51,404 nt of DNA from JBGQDM01 sp041495845. Lineage in GTDB: Bacteria; Acidobacteriota; Terriglobia; Terriglobales; Acidobacteriaceae. The stretch is from assembly GCA_041495845.1 (NCBI GenBank), contig JBGQDM010000008.1:1-51404 (forward strand), given 5' to 3'. Shown piece by piece: positions 27,816 to 36,552 of the stretch. The notes beneath the pieces were generated by a model that saw nothing but the letters and a program-made list of their open reading frames with translations, was not told the DNA's origin and did no database searches. A program made the translations under genes and the position numbers. How positions within the stretch are numbered: the stretch's first letter is position 1; every line of letters begins with the position of its first letter.

Positions 27816-29147
27816 TCAGGGCAAAGAGAAATGTACGGTCACGGTGGTGGAGACTGCGACTGCGGTTCCGCGCAAGAGAAACGGCTCATACCGCCACTGC
27901 TTCACCGCATCCGTTGCCGCTGCAGCCAGCAGCGAATCTCCGCTTGCTGCCGTCACCTCGCGCACGGTTCCATCTTCCGCAATCACCGTCTGCAGCACTA
28001 CGTCGCCCTGCAACCGTTGCTCGAGAGCAGTGGGCGGATAGACAGGGTTCACCCGCTGAATGAGATGGCCTCCGGTCATGCCCTCGGGAAGCCCCGTCTG
28101 GGAGTTAGCTGGTGCACTCGCCGCCGCTGCTTCGCCCGCCGGAGCCAAGTGAAAGACAATCTTGCCTTTCTCATAGACCGTCAAACCGCCGGGAGAAACC
28201 ACCGGCCCCTTCGCGCTCGTCGCTGCCCCGCGGGGAGCGGGCTTCGCTTCCGGTGGCGGCACCGTCTCAGCCTTCTGCGGTGCAGCCGGGGCGGTAACCG
28301 GGGGCGATCCGCCGGCTGGCGTTGCCCCCTGCACGACTGCTGCCGGAGTCTTAGTGGTTGCGCGCACTCGCCCCTTCCTCGTCTGTGCCAGACCCCATAA
28401 CCATCCCAGCAACACCGCCGCCATCACCACCGCCGCTGTCAGCATCAGATTGCCGCGCGACATCGACCGCGCCGGAGGTGGCGCATCGGCCGCCCGGCTG
28501 ACTTCTTTGACCTCGCTCGCGGTCAACCTTCCCTTGCTGATCTCTTTGTTTTCTGCAACGATCTGCGCGGCCGGCTCTGTCTTCACCCGTTCGGCGTGCT
28601 GCAACGCTTGCACCACCTTTTGTCCAAAACCTTCCAGCGCGTGCACTGCGGCTGCATCGAACTTGCCGGGCGCGGGCGAGAACGCTTCCAGCACGCCCTC
28701 CAACGTCATTTCCCGGAGCAGCGGAATCACCGCCACCGAACGCACCCCAAGTTGCCGGCTCGCGGCAGCGTCCACGCGCGCATCGTGTTCCGTGTCCTGA
28801 CAAACTTGCGGATGGGCGGTGCGCACGCACTCCCCGGAGAGTCCCTGTTCAATCTCAATGGGCACACCCAGGTCCGGCGTGGTTGTGCCGGACGCAGCCC
28901 GGCACACCAGCGCATCGTCCTGGCGCAGCGCGATGGCCGCGCCGCTGGCGCCCGTCGCCGCCCGAGCCTGCTCCGCCAGATCATGCAGCATCAGGTCGAG
29001 GGTCAGCGCCACCGAAGACTCCGCATCCGCCATGCCTGCCAGCCGCTGCCGCCATTTTTCCCAGTCTCCGGCCACCCCCGAATCTATCGGAGTGCGTGGA
29101 GCGGACGGTTTGGCTGGTGGCGGCACGCGTATCGGGGAGTTGGCCAT
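27816..29147 (-). CDS. GAF domain - membrane segment - TonB C-terminal domain fusion
   Basis: From ATG 29147 this is 443 residues. Residues of about 45-190 form a GAF domain (LDLMLHDLAEQARAATGASG, AIALRQDDALVCRA, LGVRSVAVIPLL, GVLEAFSPAPGKF) on the cytoplasmic side. One membrane helix follows (about 233-254). A long Pro/Ala-rich periplasmic linker leads to a TonB C-terminal domain (VNPVYPPTALEQRLQGDVVLQTVIAEDGTV, VKQWRYEPFLLRG). A cytoplasmic sensor would thus be joined to a periplasmic TonB end. The pairing is seen in sequence; its meaning is unknown. It is divergent from the Ser/Thr kinase gene, 271 bp away. A 15-bp tandem duplication overlaps its stop codon (27800-27829). Confidence 0.9.
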   Translation of the reverse strand: MANSPIRVPPPAKPSAPRTPIDSGVAGDWEKWRQRLAGMADAESSVALTLDLMLHDLAEQARAATGASGAAIALRQDDALVCRAASGTTTPDLGVPIEIEQGLSGECVRTAHPQVCQDTEHDARVDAAASRQLGVRSVAVIPLLREMTLEGVLEAFSPAPGKFDAAAVHALEGFGQKVVQALQHAERVKTEPAAQIVAENKEISKGRLTASEVKEVSRAADAPPPARSMSRGNLMLTAAVVMAAVLLGWLWGLAQTRKGRVRATTKTPAAVVQGATPAGGSPPVTAPAAPQKAETVPPPEAKPAPRGAATSAKGPVVSPGGLTVYEKGKIVFHLAPAGEAAAASAPANSQTGLPEGMTGGHLIQRVNPVYPPTALEQRLQGDVVLQTVIAEDGTVREVTAASGDSLLAAAATDAVKQWRYEPFLLRGTAVAVSTTVTVHFSLP

Positions 29148-29418
29148 GAAGCTCTGCCCGTGTCGTTGACGCAGTCGCACGCGCGGGGGAATCCGGACGG
29201 CTGGTCCAGAGCGGTGGAGCGCCTAGCAGCGGAGTTTGGCTCTAAATGCGATGCTTGTCAACCTCCGGCCACCCGGGCCGTAGCTCCGTCGGAATTGGTC
29301 GGTGCTGAGTAAGTGGGTTCAGCAGCCCGTGCACTGCGTTTCTCCCGAACGTCGGATCTCCGCTTGATTTGACGGCATGGTTGTCGGAACCTACTATGAC
29401 AGGCACTGCGGTCAACTT

Positions 29419-31803
29419 ATGGTCAGCCAAGCCCTTCGCCATTACCGGATGATGGAGAAAATCGGCGGCGGCGGCATGGGCGTGGTCTATCGTGCCCACG
29501 ACGATCGACTCGACCGCGACGTCGCCATCAAGATTTTGCCGCCTGGGACCTTGCATGACGAAGTGGCCCGCAAGCGTTTCCGCACGGAAGCGCTCGCTCT
29601 CTCCAAACTCAACCACCCGAATATCGCAACCATTCACGATTTTGACACGGTCGATGGAACCGACTTCCTGGTCATGGAACTGGTGAAAGGTCAGACCCTC
29701 ACTGAGATGGTGCAGCACGGCGCGATGCCCGAAAACGATGTCTTGGCGGTGGCCATGCAAATCGCGCAGGCCCTTGAGGAGGCTCACGAGCACGGAGTAA
29801 TTCATCGCGACCTGAAACCAGGCAACGTCATGATGACCCAGAAAGGCCAGGTCAAAGTCCTGGATTTTGGCCTCGCGAAGTATTCCCAGGCACTTGGCGA
29901 TGCTGCCCACACGGAAAGTTTGAGCCAGCAGCAACTGGCCGGCACGCTGCCTTACATGGCCCCCGAACAACTACGCGGGCTGCGTGCCGATCAGCGCTCA
30001 GATATTTACGCGCTCGGAATGGTCGTCTACGAAGCGGCTACCGGGCGTCGGCCTTTCGACGACAAGCTGCCGACCGCTCTGGCTGACAGCATCCTGCATA
30101 CGACACCTCCTCCTCCCGGGCGGCTGAATCCGAAAATCTCGCCCCAGCTGGAATACATCATCCTCAAGTGCCTGGAGAAAGCGCCCGAAAACCGTTACCA
30201 GTCGGCCAAGGATGTGCAAGTCGACCTGCGGCGCCTCAAGCGCGATGCGGAATCGAGTGGGACAATCGAGAAGCAGGAAAGCAGCACTGGATTGCGCTTC
30301 CCGCGCACCCGATGGTTCTCATCGGCCGCGGTCATCAGTGCGGTCGCGCTCTTGCTCGCTGCTGGCGCTTGGTGGATGACTCATTCCCGATCGAGTTCGC
30401 AGATGACCGGTCGCCAGGCGACGGTGGCGGTGCTTCCCTTTCAAAACATGGGTTCGGATAAGACCAGAGATTTCCTCCGCTTCGCCGTCCCCGATGAGGT
30501 CGTCAGCACGCTCAGCTACATTCCCTCACTCGCCATCAGGCCATTTTCGGCCACCCAAAAATATACCGGCGAAGCTATCGATTTGCAGTCCATCGGACAT
30601 GAGTTGCGCGTAGCTGACATTGTCACCGGACGCTACCTACAAGAAGGCGACACGCTGCGGGTGACCGTTGAAGCCACCGATGTGGAAAACAACCGGCTGA
30701 TTTGGCAGCAGACGGTGAGTGGTTCCGTGGCCGACATGATTGCACTGCAGGACCAGATCAGCGCACGCGTTCGCGAGGGCATGGTCCCCGCTTTGGGCGT
30801 ATCCGCTTCCTTGGCGCCCAGTGGTCCGCGACCCAAGAATCCCGAAGCGTACGATCTTTATCAGCGCAGCTTGGCCCTGCCCGCCGACACCGCCAGCAAC
30901 CAGGAAGGTATCTCCTTGCTGCAACGCGCCGTAGGCCTCGATCCCGGCTACGCCTCAGCCTGGGCGGAGCTGGGCCACCTCCTCTACTACGAAATCGGCA
31001 TTGGAGAAGCCGCCAACGCAACCAGGTTGCGCGCCAAGGCGGCGCTGCAGCGCGCTGTGGCCCTCGATCCCGGCCGCATTGAGGCCGCAGCCGACCTCAT
31101 CAGCATGGAGAGTGAAGAAGGTGATCTGAACCGCTCCTACGATGACATTACCAAGCTTCTTCATCAACGGCCCGACAGCGGAGCCGTTCACATGGTGCAC
31201 TCCTATGTGCTGTGGTATGCGGGTCTTCTGGACGAGGCGGCCAGCGAATGCGAAAAGACTCACTCCCTCGATGCCGGTACCACAGATTTGGCGACGTGCG
31301 GCCATATTTTTGCGGCCTTGGGCAAATATGAGCGCGCCCGGGAATATCTGCAACTGCAATCAGGCACCGAATATGCAAGACAGGGTGAAGTCGAAATTCT
31401 TCTCCGGGAGGGCAGGCTGGATGAGGCACTTCAGCAGTTGAAGTCCCTGCCGATGGACGCCGCTTACGGCCGGCAGTTGCTGGAACCTTGCCTGCAGCAC
31501 CGGCCACCCACAAAGGCAGAAGCCGTCAAAGTGCAACAGTTGCATGCGGGAGTGATGGCGACGCCTGACCCGGGTCAAAAATACGCGCTGGCTGAATGGG
31601 ACTCGTTTTGCGGTAAACCGGATTCTGCCTACCGCGCTTTGCGCCTCGCCATCGCCCAAAACTACTGTGCCTATCCCCAGATGGAAACAGATCCTCTGTT
31701 AGTCAAGATTCGCGCCCTGCCGGAGTTCGCCGAAGTCCGCGCGTCCGGCATTGCCTGCCGGCAACGATTCCTGGAACACAAAGCCAAGGCAGATCGACAG
31801 TGA
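29419..31803 (+). CDS. membrane Ser/Thr protein kinase with TolB/FlgO-like and TPR extracytoplasmic regions
   Basis: From ATG 29419 this is 794 residues. The Hanks-type kinase domain (9-275) is complete: IGGGGMGVVYRA loop, VAIK with K38, HRDLKPGN with D131, DFGLAK with D149, and APEQLRG. A membrane helix (about 300-320) separates it from an outside part. That part starts with ATVAVLPFQNMGSDKTRDF, the style of TolB/FlgO-like N-terminal domains in such kinases, and continues as TPR-like helical pairs (AYDLYQRSLALPADTASNQ, LLQRAVGLDPGYASAWAELGHLL, ALQRAVALDPGRIEAAADL). It is probably a receptor kinase of the PknB kind. The frame is open 42 bp further upstream. Confidence 0.94.
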   Translation: MVSQALRHYRMMEKIGGGGMGVVYRAHDDRLDRDVAIKILPPGTLHDEVARKRFRTEALALSKLNHPNIATIHDFDTVDGTDFLVMELVKGQTLTEMVQHGAMPENDVLAVAMQIAQALEEAHEHGVIHRDLKPGNVMMTQKGQVKVLDFGLAKYSQALGDAAHTESLSQQQLAGTLPYMAPEQLRGLRADQRSDIYALGMVVYEAATGRRPFDDKLPTALADSILHTTPPPPGRLNPKISPQLEYIILKCLEKAPENRYQSAKDVQVDLRRLKRDAESSGTIEKQESSTGLRFPRTRWFSSAAVISAVALLLAAGAWWMTHSRSSSQMTGRQATVAVLPFQNMGSDKTRDFLRFAVPDEVVSTLSYIPSLAIRPFSATQKYTGEAIDLQSIGHELRVADIVTGRYLQEGDTLRVTVEATDVENNRLIWQQTVSGSVADMIALQDQISARVREGMVPALGVSASLAPSGPRPKNPEAYDLYQRSLALPADTASNQEGISLLQRAVGLDPGYASAWAELGHLLYYEIGIGEAANATRLRAKAALQRAVALDPGRIEAAADLISMESEEGDLNRSYDDITKLLHQRPDSGAVHMVHSYVLWYAGLLDEAASECEKTHSLDAGTTDLATCGHIFAALGKYERAREYLQLQSGTEYARQGEVEILLREGRLDEALQQLKSLPMDAAYGRQLLEPCLQHRPPTKAEAVKVQQLHAGVMATPDPGQKYALAEWDSFCGKPDSAYRALRLAIAQNYCAYPQMETDPLLVKIRALPEFAEVRASGIACRQRFLEHKAKADRQ

Positions 31804-31808
31804 ACCGG

Positions 31809-32189
31809 TCAGCCTCTCCCCCGAAACTGGATGATATGCCGGCGATCGCGTTTGGATGGTCTGCCCGCGGGTAACTCTTCGAACTGCTTCATCGCCTTGC
31901 GTTCCGTTGCCACCTTCAGCCGCAGGTCGCGGCTCGCTTCCGTCTCGCTGTAGAGCGTTTGCGCCACCGAAGCTGGGCCGCGCACCTCGCTCAGCAGCAG
32001 GACTTCCACCTGGAAGTCGCCGCCGTCGTTCGTCACTCGCAACCGGTCTCCAATCCGGACCTCGCGCGCAGGCTTGGCGGGCTGCCCGTTGGATTGAATC
32101 CGACCGAGTTCACAGGCGCGCGCGGCCAATGCGCGCGTCTTGAAAAACCTGGCCGCCCAAAGCCATTTGTCCATTCGTACGGAAGCCAT
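31809..32189 (-). CDS. S4 domain RNA-binding protein (Hsp15-like)
   Basis: This 126-residue protein begins with an S4 domain (MDKWLWAARFFKTRALAARACELGRIQSNGQPAKPAREVRIGDRLRV, described here in parts: helix MDKWLWAARFFKTR, turn ELGRIQSNG, strand GDRLRV). The rest is a basic region ending PSKRDRRHIIQFRGRG, as in heat-shock protein 15 (HslR). HslR recycles 50S subunits carrying nascent chains. Length and architecture fit that family. The ATG is at 32189. It converges on the kinase gene with 5 bp between stops and is divergent from the MFS gene. Confidence 0.9.
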   Translation of the reverse strand: MASVRMDKWLWAARFFKTRALAARACELGRIQSNGQPAKPAREVRIGDRLRVTNDGGDFQVEVLLLSEVRGPASVAQTLYSETEASRDLRLKVATERKAMKQFEELPAGRPSKRDRRHIIQFRGRG

Positions 32190-32344
32190 GATCTATTCTC
32201 CTACATAAACGGGACATTGATGGGGCATCGCCAGCGCTCCACGCGCTTCCAGCCTGCCCTTGCGCCCCGCTCCCGTTGCACAATCCCGCGCTCCGTGCTT
32301 TCATGGCGTGCCGTCCCAATCGATAGCGCCCGGCATTCGCCCAC

Positions 32345-33589
32345 ATGACCGCCACCACTTCCCAGCCGCTCTCCACGCTCACGGCCGCCGACCAGCGCCA
32401 CGCCGTAACTGCCAGCTTCCTGGGCTGGACGCTTGATGCTTTCGATTTCTTTGTCGTCGTCTTTCTCGTGGACACGCTCGCCCGCCAGTTCTCCGTCAGC
32501 AAGAGCGCCATCATTTGGAGCATCACGCTCACGCTGGCCATGCGGCCTTTCGGAGCGATTCTCTTTGGCTTGCTGGCCGACCGCTACGGCCGCCGCCGGC
32601 CCCTCATGGCCAACGTTGTTTTCTTTTCGTTGATTGAGTTGCTCTGCGGATTTGCACCGAACTATCAGGTCTTCCTCCTGCTGCGCGCTCTCTACGGCAT
32701 TGGCATGGGCGGCGAATGGGGCGTGGGCGCGTCGCTCGCCCTCGAAAGCGCGCCCGCACGCTGGCGCGGGCTGCTTTCCGGAGTCCTGCAGAGTGGCTAT
32801 CCCATCGGCTACCTGCTCGCCGCTGTCGCCGCCCGCCTCATTCTGCCGCTCTCGCCCACCTGGGGATGGCGCGCCATGTTCTGGGCCGGTGGCGCTCCCG
32901 CTCTGCTGGCCCTCTACATTCGCTCCAAGGTCAAGGAATCCGAAGCCTGGAAGCAGCATCGCGTGCCCAACCTCGGCGCCATCCTCGAGGTCGCCGTCCG
33001 CCACTGGAAGCTCTTCGCCTACCTCGTCGTGCTCATGACCCTCATGATGTTCCTCGCTCACGGCACCCAGGACCTGTATCCGGATTTCCTCAAGTCCGAA
33101 CACCGATTGTCCGCCACCTTGGTCGCTGAAGTTGCCATTCTCTACAATCTCGGTGCCATCGTGGGAGCATTCTTGTTCGGCTATGCCTCGGAACACTTCG
33201 GCCGCCGGCACACCATGCTGTGCGCACTGGCGCTGGCGCTTCTGGTGGTCCCCGCCTGGGCATTTGGATCGCGCCTCGTCGTTCTTGCCGCCGGCGCTTT
33301 TCTCCTGCAAATGGGAGTGCAGGGTGCCTGGGGCGTGATTCCCGCCCATCTCAACGAACTCTCGCCCGACGCGGTCCGCGGTCTCATGCCTGGCCTCGCC
33401 TATCAGCTCGGCATTTTTTTTGCCGCTGCCACCAACTCCATCGAATACGTCTTGCGCGATCACTTCGGCTATCCTCGAGCGCTGGCTTCTTTTGAACTTG
33501 CCACCATTGTTTTTCTCGCCATCGCCATCGCTCTCGGCCCTGAGAATCGCGGCAAGAGCTTCCTCAAGACCGGTCACCCGCACACGTGA
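32345..33589 (+). CDS. MFS transporter, metabolite:H+ symporter type
   Basis: This 414-residue protein has 12 predicted membrane segments. It has GWTLDAFDFFVVVFLVDTLA at the first helix, the loop 2-3 signature GLLADRYGRRRPLM, RALYGIGMGGEWGVGASLALE, and the matching second-half loop FGYASEHFGRRHTML. This is the pattern of the NanT/ShiA/JEN1-like carboxylate and sialate symporters. The substrate is probably an organic anion but cannot be fixed. ATG 32345 follows a 155-bp divergent spacer from the S4 gene. Confidence 0.92.
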   Translation: MTATTSQPLSTLTAADQRHAVTASFLGWTLDAFDFFVVVFLVDTLARQFSVSKSAIIWSITLTLAMRPFGAILFGLLADRYGRRRPLMANVVFFSLIELLCGFAPNYQVFLLLRALYGIGMGGEWGVGASLALESAPARWRGLLSGVLQSGYPIGYLLAAVAARLILPLSPTWGWRAMFWAGGAPALLALYIRSKVKESEAWKQHRVPNLGAILEVAVRHWKLFAYLVVLMTLMMFLAHGTQDLYPDFLKSEHRLSATLVAEVAILYNLGAIVGAFLFGYASEHFGRRHTMLCALALALLVVPAWAFGSRLVVLAAGAFLLQMGVQGAWGVIPAHLNELSPDAVRGLMPGLAYQLGIFFAAATNSIEYVLRDHFGYPRALASFELATIVFLAIAIALGPENRGKSFLKTGHPHT

Positions 33590-33646
33590 TTGCCGTCACA
33601 GTCTTCCCGTACAAACCGGGCCAACATACCCTTGCGGGGTGTCCAC

Positions 33647-33775
33647 ATGCCCATCCTTATGCTTGGAATGATTGCCTTCGGCGCATTCGCCGTCATCGGA
33701 CTTCTGCTCGCCACCGCTTCCCTGCTCGAGCACAAACGCAAAGCTGGAAGCCAGGGTCAGGCAGGTCCGCACTAG
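33647..33775 (+). CDS. possible 42-residue single-pass membrane protein
   Basis: A short frame from ATG 33647 encodes MPILMLGMIAFGAFAVIGLL, more hydrophobic residues and a polar tail LEHKRKAGSQGQAGPH. GGGGT 9 bp upstream could be a ribosome site. It lies 57 bp after the MFS stop and is followed by a small hairpin (CCCCG 33776-33780 with CGGGG 33784-33788). One helix with a basic cytoplasmic end is typical of small bacterial membrane proteins, but chance cannot be excluded at this size. No family is recognised. Confidence 0.4.
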   Translation: MPILMLGMIAFGAFAVIGLLLATASLLEHKRKAGSQGQAGPH

Positions 33776-34103
33776 CCCCGACTCGGGGTGTGCTGCCAAC
33801 ACTCGCGGGACGCCGGGGCTGCTCCAGACCGACAAGAACCGGGATCGCCATGCCCAGGCGGCAATTCCCCGCCCGGGTAACTCTTTCTCCCGCTGATACT
33901 TACTTCTCACCCACCCACTTTTGTCTCCTGCCGTTTCGGGTATCACCTGCGGTATACTCCCCTTCAGACGGCGTACCCCGCACGCCAGTGTTTTTGGGGC
34001 AATTTGATTGGCCCTCCCGCCCAATCGTGTCTGTCACAAGCCGTTCGGGCCACTGGCCCGACAACAGTCAGCGCAGTCTTGAAGCAAAGGGAGTGAGCGT
34101 CCT
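33776..34103. other. 328-bp gene-free region before the UDP-glucose dehydrogenase gene
   Basis: It holds a short hairpin at 33776-33788 and a candidate -10 element TATACT at 33953-33958 without a clear -35 box. GGGAG lies about 12 bp before ATG 34104. The motif GTATACTCCCCTTC resembles that before the APC permease. If this -10 is real, the leader is about 140 nt. I see no other feature in it. Confidence 0.4.
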
Positions 34104-35519
34104 ATGCGGATCGCAATTGTCGGTTCCGGGTATGTCGGTTTGGTGACGGGCGCCTGTTTCGCCGACCTGGGCCATGACGTGATTCTGGTGGATAACGATG
34201 CCCGCAAGCTGGCTGCCTTGCGCGCTGGCGAGTGTCCGATTCACGAAAAGTTCCTGCCCGAACTGCTGCAACGGCATCGCGGCAAGCGCTTGCAATTTTC
34301 CAGCGACCTGGTGGCCGCCACCCGCGCCAGTTCCGCCATTTTCATTGCGGTGGGCACTCCCGCCACCGACGCCGGACACGCCGATCTTTCCTACGTGGAA
34401 TCGGTCGCGCGCGAAATTTCTGTCGCCGTGGATGATTACAAAGTCATCGTCGAAAAAAGCACGGTTCCCGTCTACACCAGTGACTGGGTGCGGAAGGTGA
34501 TTCTGCGCAACGGAGCGCCTGCGGAGGCCTTCGACGTCGCTTCGAATCCTGAATTCCTGCGCGAAGGCACCGCGGTCGTGGACTTCCTCTATCCCGATCG
34601 CATCGTCGTCGGCACCGACAACCCGCGTTCCGCCGAACTCATGCGCCAGATCTACGCCCCGCTGACCTCCGGTGAGTATTACCAGCAACCGGGCGCCATT
34701 CCCGGTCCCAGCGACGATCGCACCCCACCGCCGCTGGTGGCCACCAGCACCAAGAGTGCCGAGTTGATCAAACACTCCTCCAACGCATTCCTGGCCATGA
34801 AGATTTCCTTCATCAACGCCGTGGCTTCGGTCTGCGAACTGGTCGGTGCGGACGTGCAACAGGTGTGCAAAGGAATTGGCCTGGACTCGCGCATCGGGCC
34901 GCGCTTCCTCAACCCCGGCATCGGTTACGGTGGCTCCTGCTTCCCCAAGGACCTCCTTGCGTTCCGCTCCGTAGCCAAGGAATACGGCTACGACTTCCGC
35001 CTGCTTGAAGAAGTAAGCCGCATCAACGAGGATCAACGTCACCGCTTTCTGCGCAAAGTACGCAATGCCCTGTGGACGCTGCGCGGCAAGCGTCTGGCGG
35101 TTCTCGGTCTCGCCTTCAAAGGCGGCACCGACGACATCCGCGAATCACCCGCCATTCTGATCACGCAGGCGCTGGTGCAGGAAGGCTGCCAGGTGGTTGC
35201 CTATGATCCGGCGGCCATGGAACGCGCTCGTGAAGTACTCGGCTCCAGCATCGAATACGCCACGGATGCTCACGCCGCCACCAGCGGCGCCGACGCCCTG
35301 CTCATCCTCACCGAGTGGGAAGAGTTCGCACAGCTCGACCTCGACCGCCTGGCTGCGGACTTGAAATATCCCATTATTGTGGACGGCCGCAATCTCTACG
35401 ACCCGGAAATCATGGCCGCGCGTGGCTTCACGTATTACAGTGTGGGCCGTCCCGCCGCGGTGGCGGAGGAGACGTCGGCGACGCTGCGCAACTCCCAACG
35501 CCTGGAGAAACATGTCTAA
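34104..35519 (+). CDS. ugd: UDP-glucose 6-dehydrogenase
   Basis: This enzyme oxidises UDP-glucose twice with NAD+ to UDP-glucuronate for glycans and capsule. The 471-residue protein has the N-terminal Rossmann motif (MRIAIVGSGYVGLVTGACFA), VEKSTVPV, ASNPEFLREGTAVVDF, and the catalytic C279 in GYGGSCFPKD. The C-terminal UDP-binding domain follows (LAFKGGTDDIRESPA). It is about 30 residues longer than usual. Most of the difference is a Pro-rich insertion near residues 190-215 (SGEYYQQPGAIPGPSDDRTP) before the conserved TSTKSAELIKHSSN. It overlaps the next gene by 8 bp, so the two products are made together. Confidence 0.95.
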   Translation: MRIAIVGSGYVGLVTGACFADLGHDVILVDNDARKLAALRAGECPIHEKFLPELLQRHRGKRLQFSSDLVAATRASSAIFIAVGTPATDAGHADLSYVESVAREISVAVDDYKVIVEKSTVPVYTSDWVRKVILRNGAPAEAFDVASNPEFLREGTAVVDFLYPDRIVVGTDNPRSAELMRQIYAPLTSGEYYQQPGAIPGPSDDRTPPPLVATSTKSAELIKHSSNAFLAMKISFINAVASVCELVGADVQQVCKGIGLDSRIGPRFLNPGIGYGGSCFPKDLLAFRSVAKEYGYDFRLLEEVSRINEDQRHRFLRKVRNALWTLRGKRLAVLGLAFKGGTDDIRESPAILITQALVQEGCQVVAYDPAAMERAREVLGSSIEYATDAHAATSGADALLILTEWEEFAQLDLDRLAADLKYPIIVDGRNLYDPEIMAARGFTYYSVGRPAAVAEETSATLRNSQRLEKHV

Positions 35520-36480
35520 GGGACGGGCCCTAATCACTGGCGGTGCCGGATTCCTCGGTTCGCATCTGTGTGATCGTTTGCTGGCCGACGGGTATTCGGT
35601 GATCGCCGCCGACAACCTTCTGACCGGTCGCCTGGCCAACCTCGAGCACCTCCGGCGCGATGCCCGGTTCGAGTTCCTGCAACAGGATGTAAGCCAGCCC
35701 TTCGATTGCGGCACTGTGGATTTCGTCTTCCACCTCGCCTCGCCCGCCAGCCCGGTGGACTACAGCATTCACGGCATTGCCACGCTTCACGTCGGCTCCT
35801 ACGGAACTTTCAATACGCTGGAGATCGCCCGTCGATACAACGCGCGCTATCTGCTGGCTTCCACTTCGGAATGTTATGGCGACCCGCTGGAACACCCGCA
35901 GCGGGAAAGCTATTGGGGCCACGTTAACCCCATCGGCCCACGCTCCGTCTATGACGAATCCAAGCGTTTTGCCGAAGCTGCCACCTCCGCCTACCGCCGT
36001 TACCACCAGACCGAAACCCGCATTGTGCGCATCTTTAACACGTACGGTCCGCGTATGCAGATCAATGACGGCCGCGTCATCCCCAACTTCATGAAGCAGG
36101 CCATCCTGGGCGAGGACCTGACGGTATATGGCGAAGGCCAACAGACGCGCAGCTTCTGCTATGTGTCCGACGAGATTGACGGCATCGTCCGGCTCATGTT
36201 CAGTTCCGAACCTGGCCCCGTGAACATTGGCAATCCCAACGAGTTCACGATTCTGGAATGCGCCCAGCGCGTACTCGATGTCACCGGATCACGCAGCCGC
36301 ATCGGTCGCGAGCCCCTGCCCCCGGATGATCCCAAGCAGCGCCGCCCTGACATCACGCTGGCGCGCACGCGTCTGGGCTGGGAGCCGAAGATCAAGCTCG
36401 ATGAAGGACTCAAGTTGTCGCTGGATTATTTCCGCGCGGCGGTCGCGGAACTAGCTGCGGCCCTCGCCCCGCGAAAGTAG
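35512..36480 (+). CDS. UDP-glucuronate decarboxylase-type SDR (UDP-xylose synthase)
   Basis: From ATG 35512 (GGAG 4 bp upstream) this is 322 residues of the extended SDR family. The NAD-binding TGGAGFLGSHLCD (9-21), a threonine/serine in LLASTSECYGDP, and Y147 with K151 in SVYDESKR form the usual catalytic set. The series EVYGD/SECYGDP, GPRSVYDESKR and FNTYGPRM is typical of UXS, which turns UDP-glucuronate into UDP-xylose. The gene overlaps the UDP-glucose dehydrogenase gene by 8 bp, giving the two steps from UDP-glucose to UDP-xylose in one operon. That neighbour strengthens the assignment. Confidence 0.92.
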   Translation: MSKGRALITGGAGFLGSHLCDRLLADGYSVIAADNLLTGRLANLEHLRRDARFEFLQQDVSQPFDCGTVDFVFHLASPASPVDYSIHGIATLHVGSYGTFNTLEIARRYNARYLLASTSECYGDPLEHPQRESYWGHVNPIGPRSVYDESKRFAEAATSAYRRYHQTETRIVRIFNTYGPRMQINDGRVIPNFMKQAILGEDLTVYGEGQQTRSFCYVSDEIDGIVRLMFSSEPGPVNIGNPNEFTILECAQRVLDVTGSRSRIGREPLPPDDPKQRRPDITLARTRLGWEPKIKLDEGLKLSLDYFRAAVAELAAALAPRK

Positions 36481-36505
36481 CGCCGTTCCCACTAGGCAGG
36501 CATTT

Positions 36506-36537
36506 CTCTGCGCTCTCTGCGTTGTAAGGTTTTTCGG
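36506..36537 (+). repeat. CTCYGCG half block
   Basis: Two CTCTGCG heptamers at 36506 and 36515 (distance 9) are followed by TTGTAAGGTTTTTCGG. It matches the right half and tag of the full 9-13-9 blocks. It lies between the convergent UXS and receiver-PilZ genes. Confidence 0.8.
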
Positions 36538-36552
36538 CCTGGTCGCGAAACC

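Noticed and set aside
32201..33583. 460-codon minus-strand frame opposite the MFS transporter
   Set aside because: The transporter has 12 helices and both MFS loop signatures. The antisense product is hydrophilic and without motifs.
34068..35042. 324-codon minus-strand frame opposite the UDP-glucose dehydrogenase gene
   Set aside because: The sense gene has the Rossmann fold and catalytic Cys; this is a shadow.
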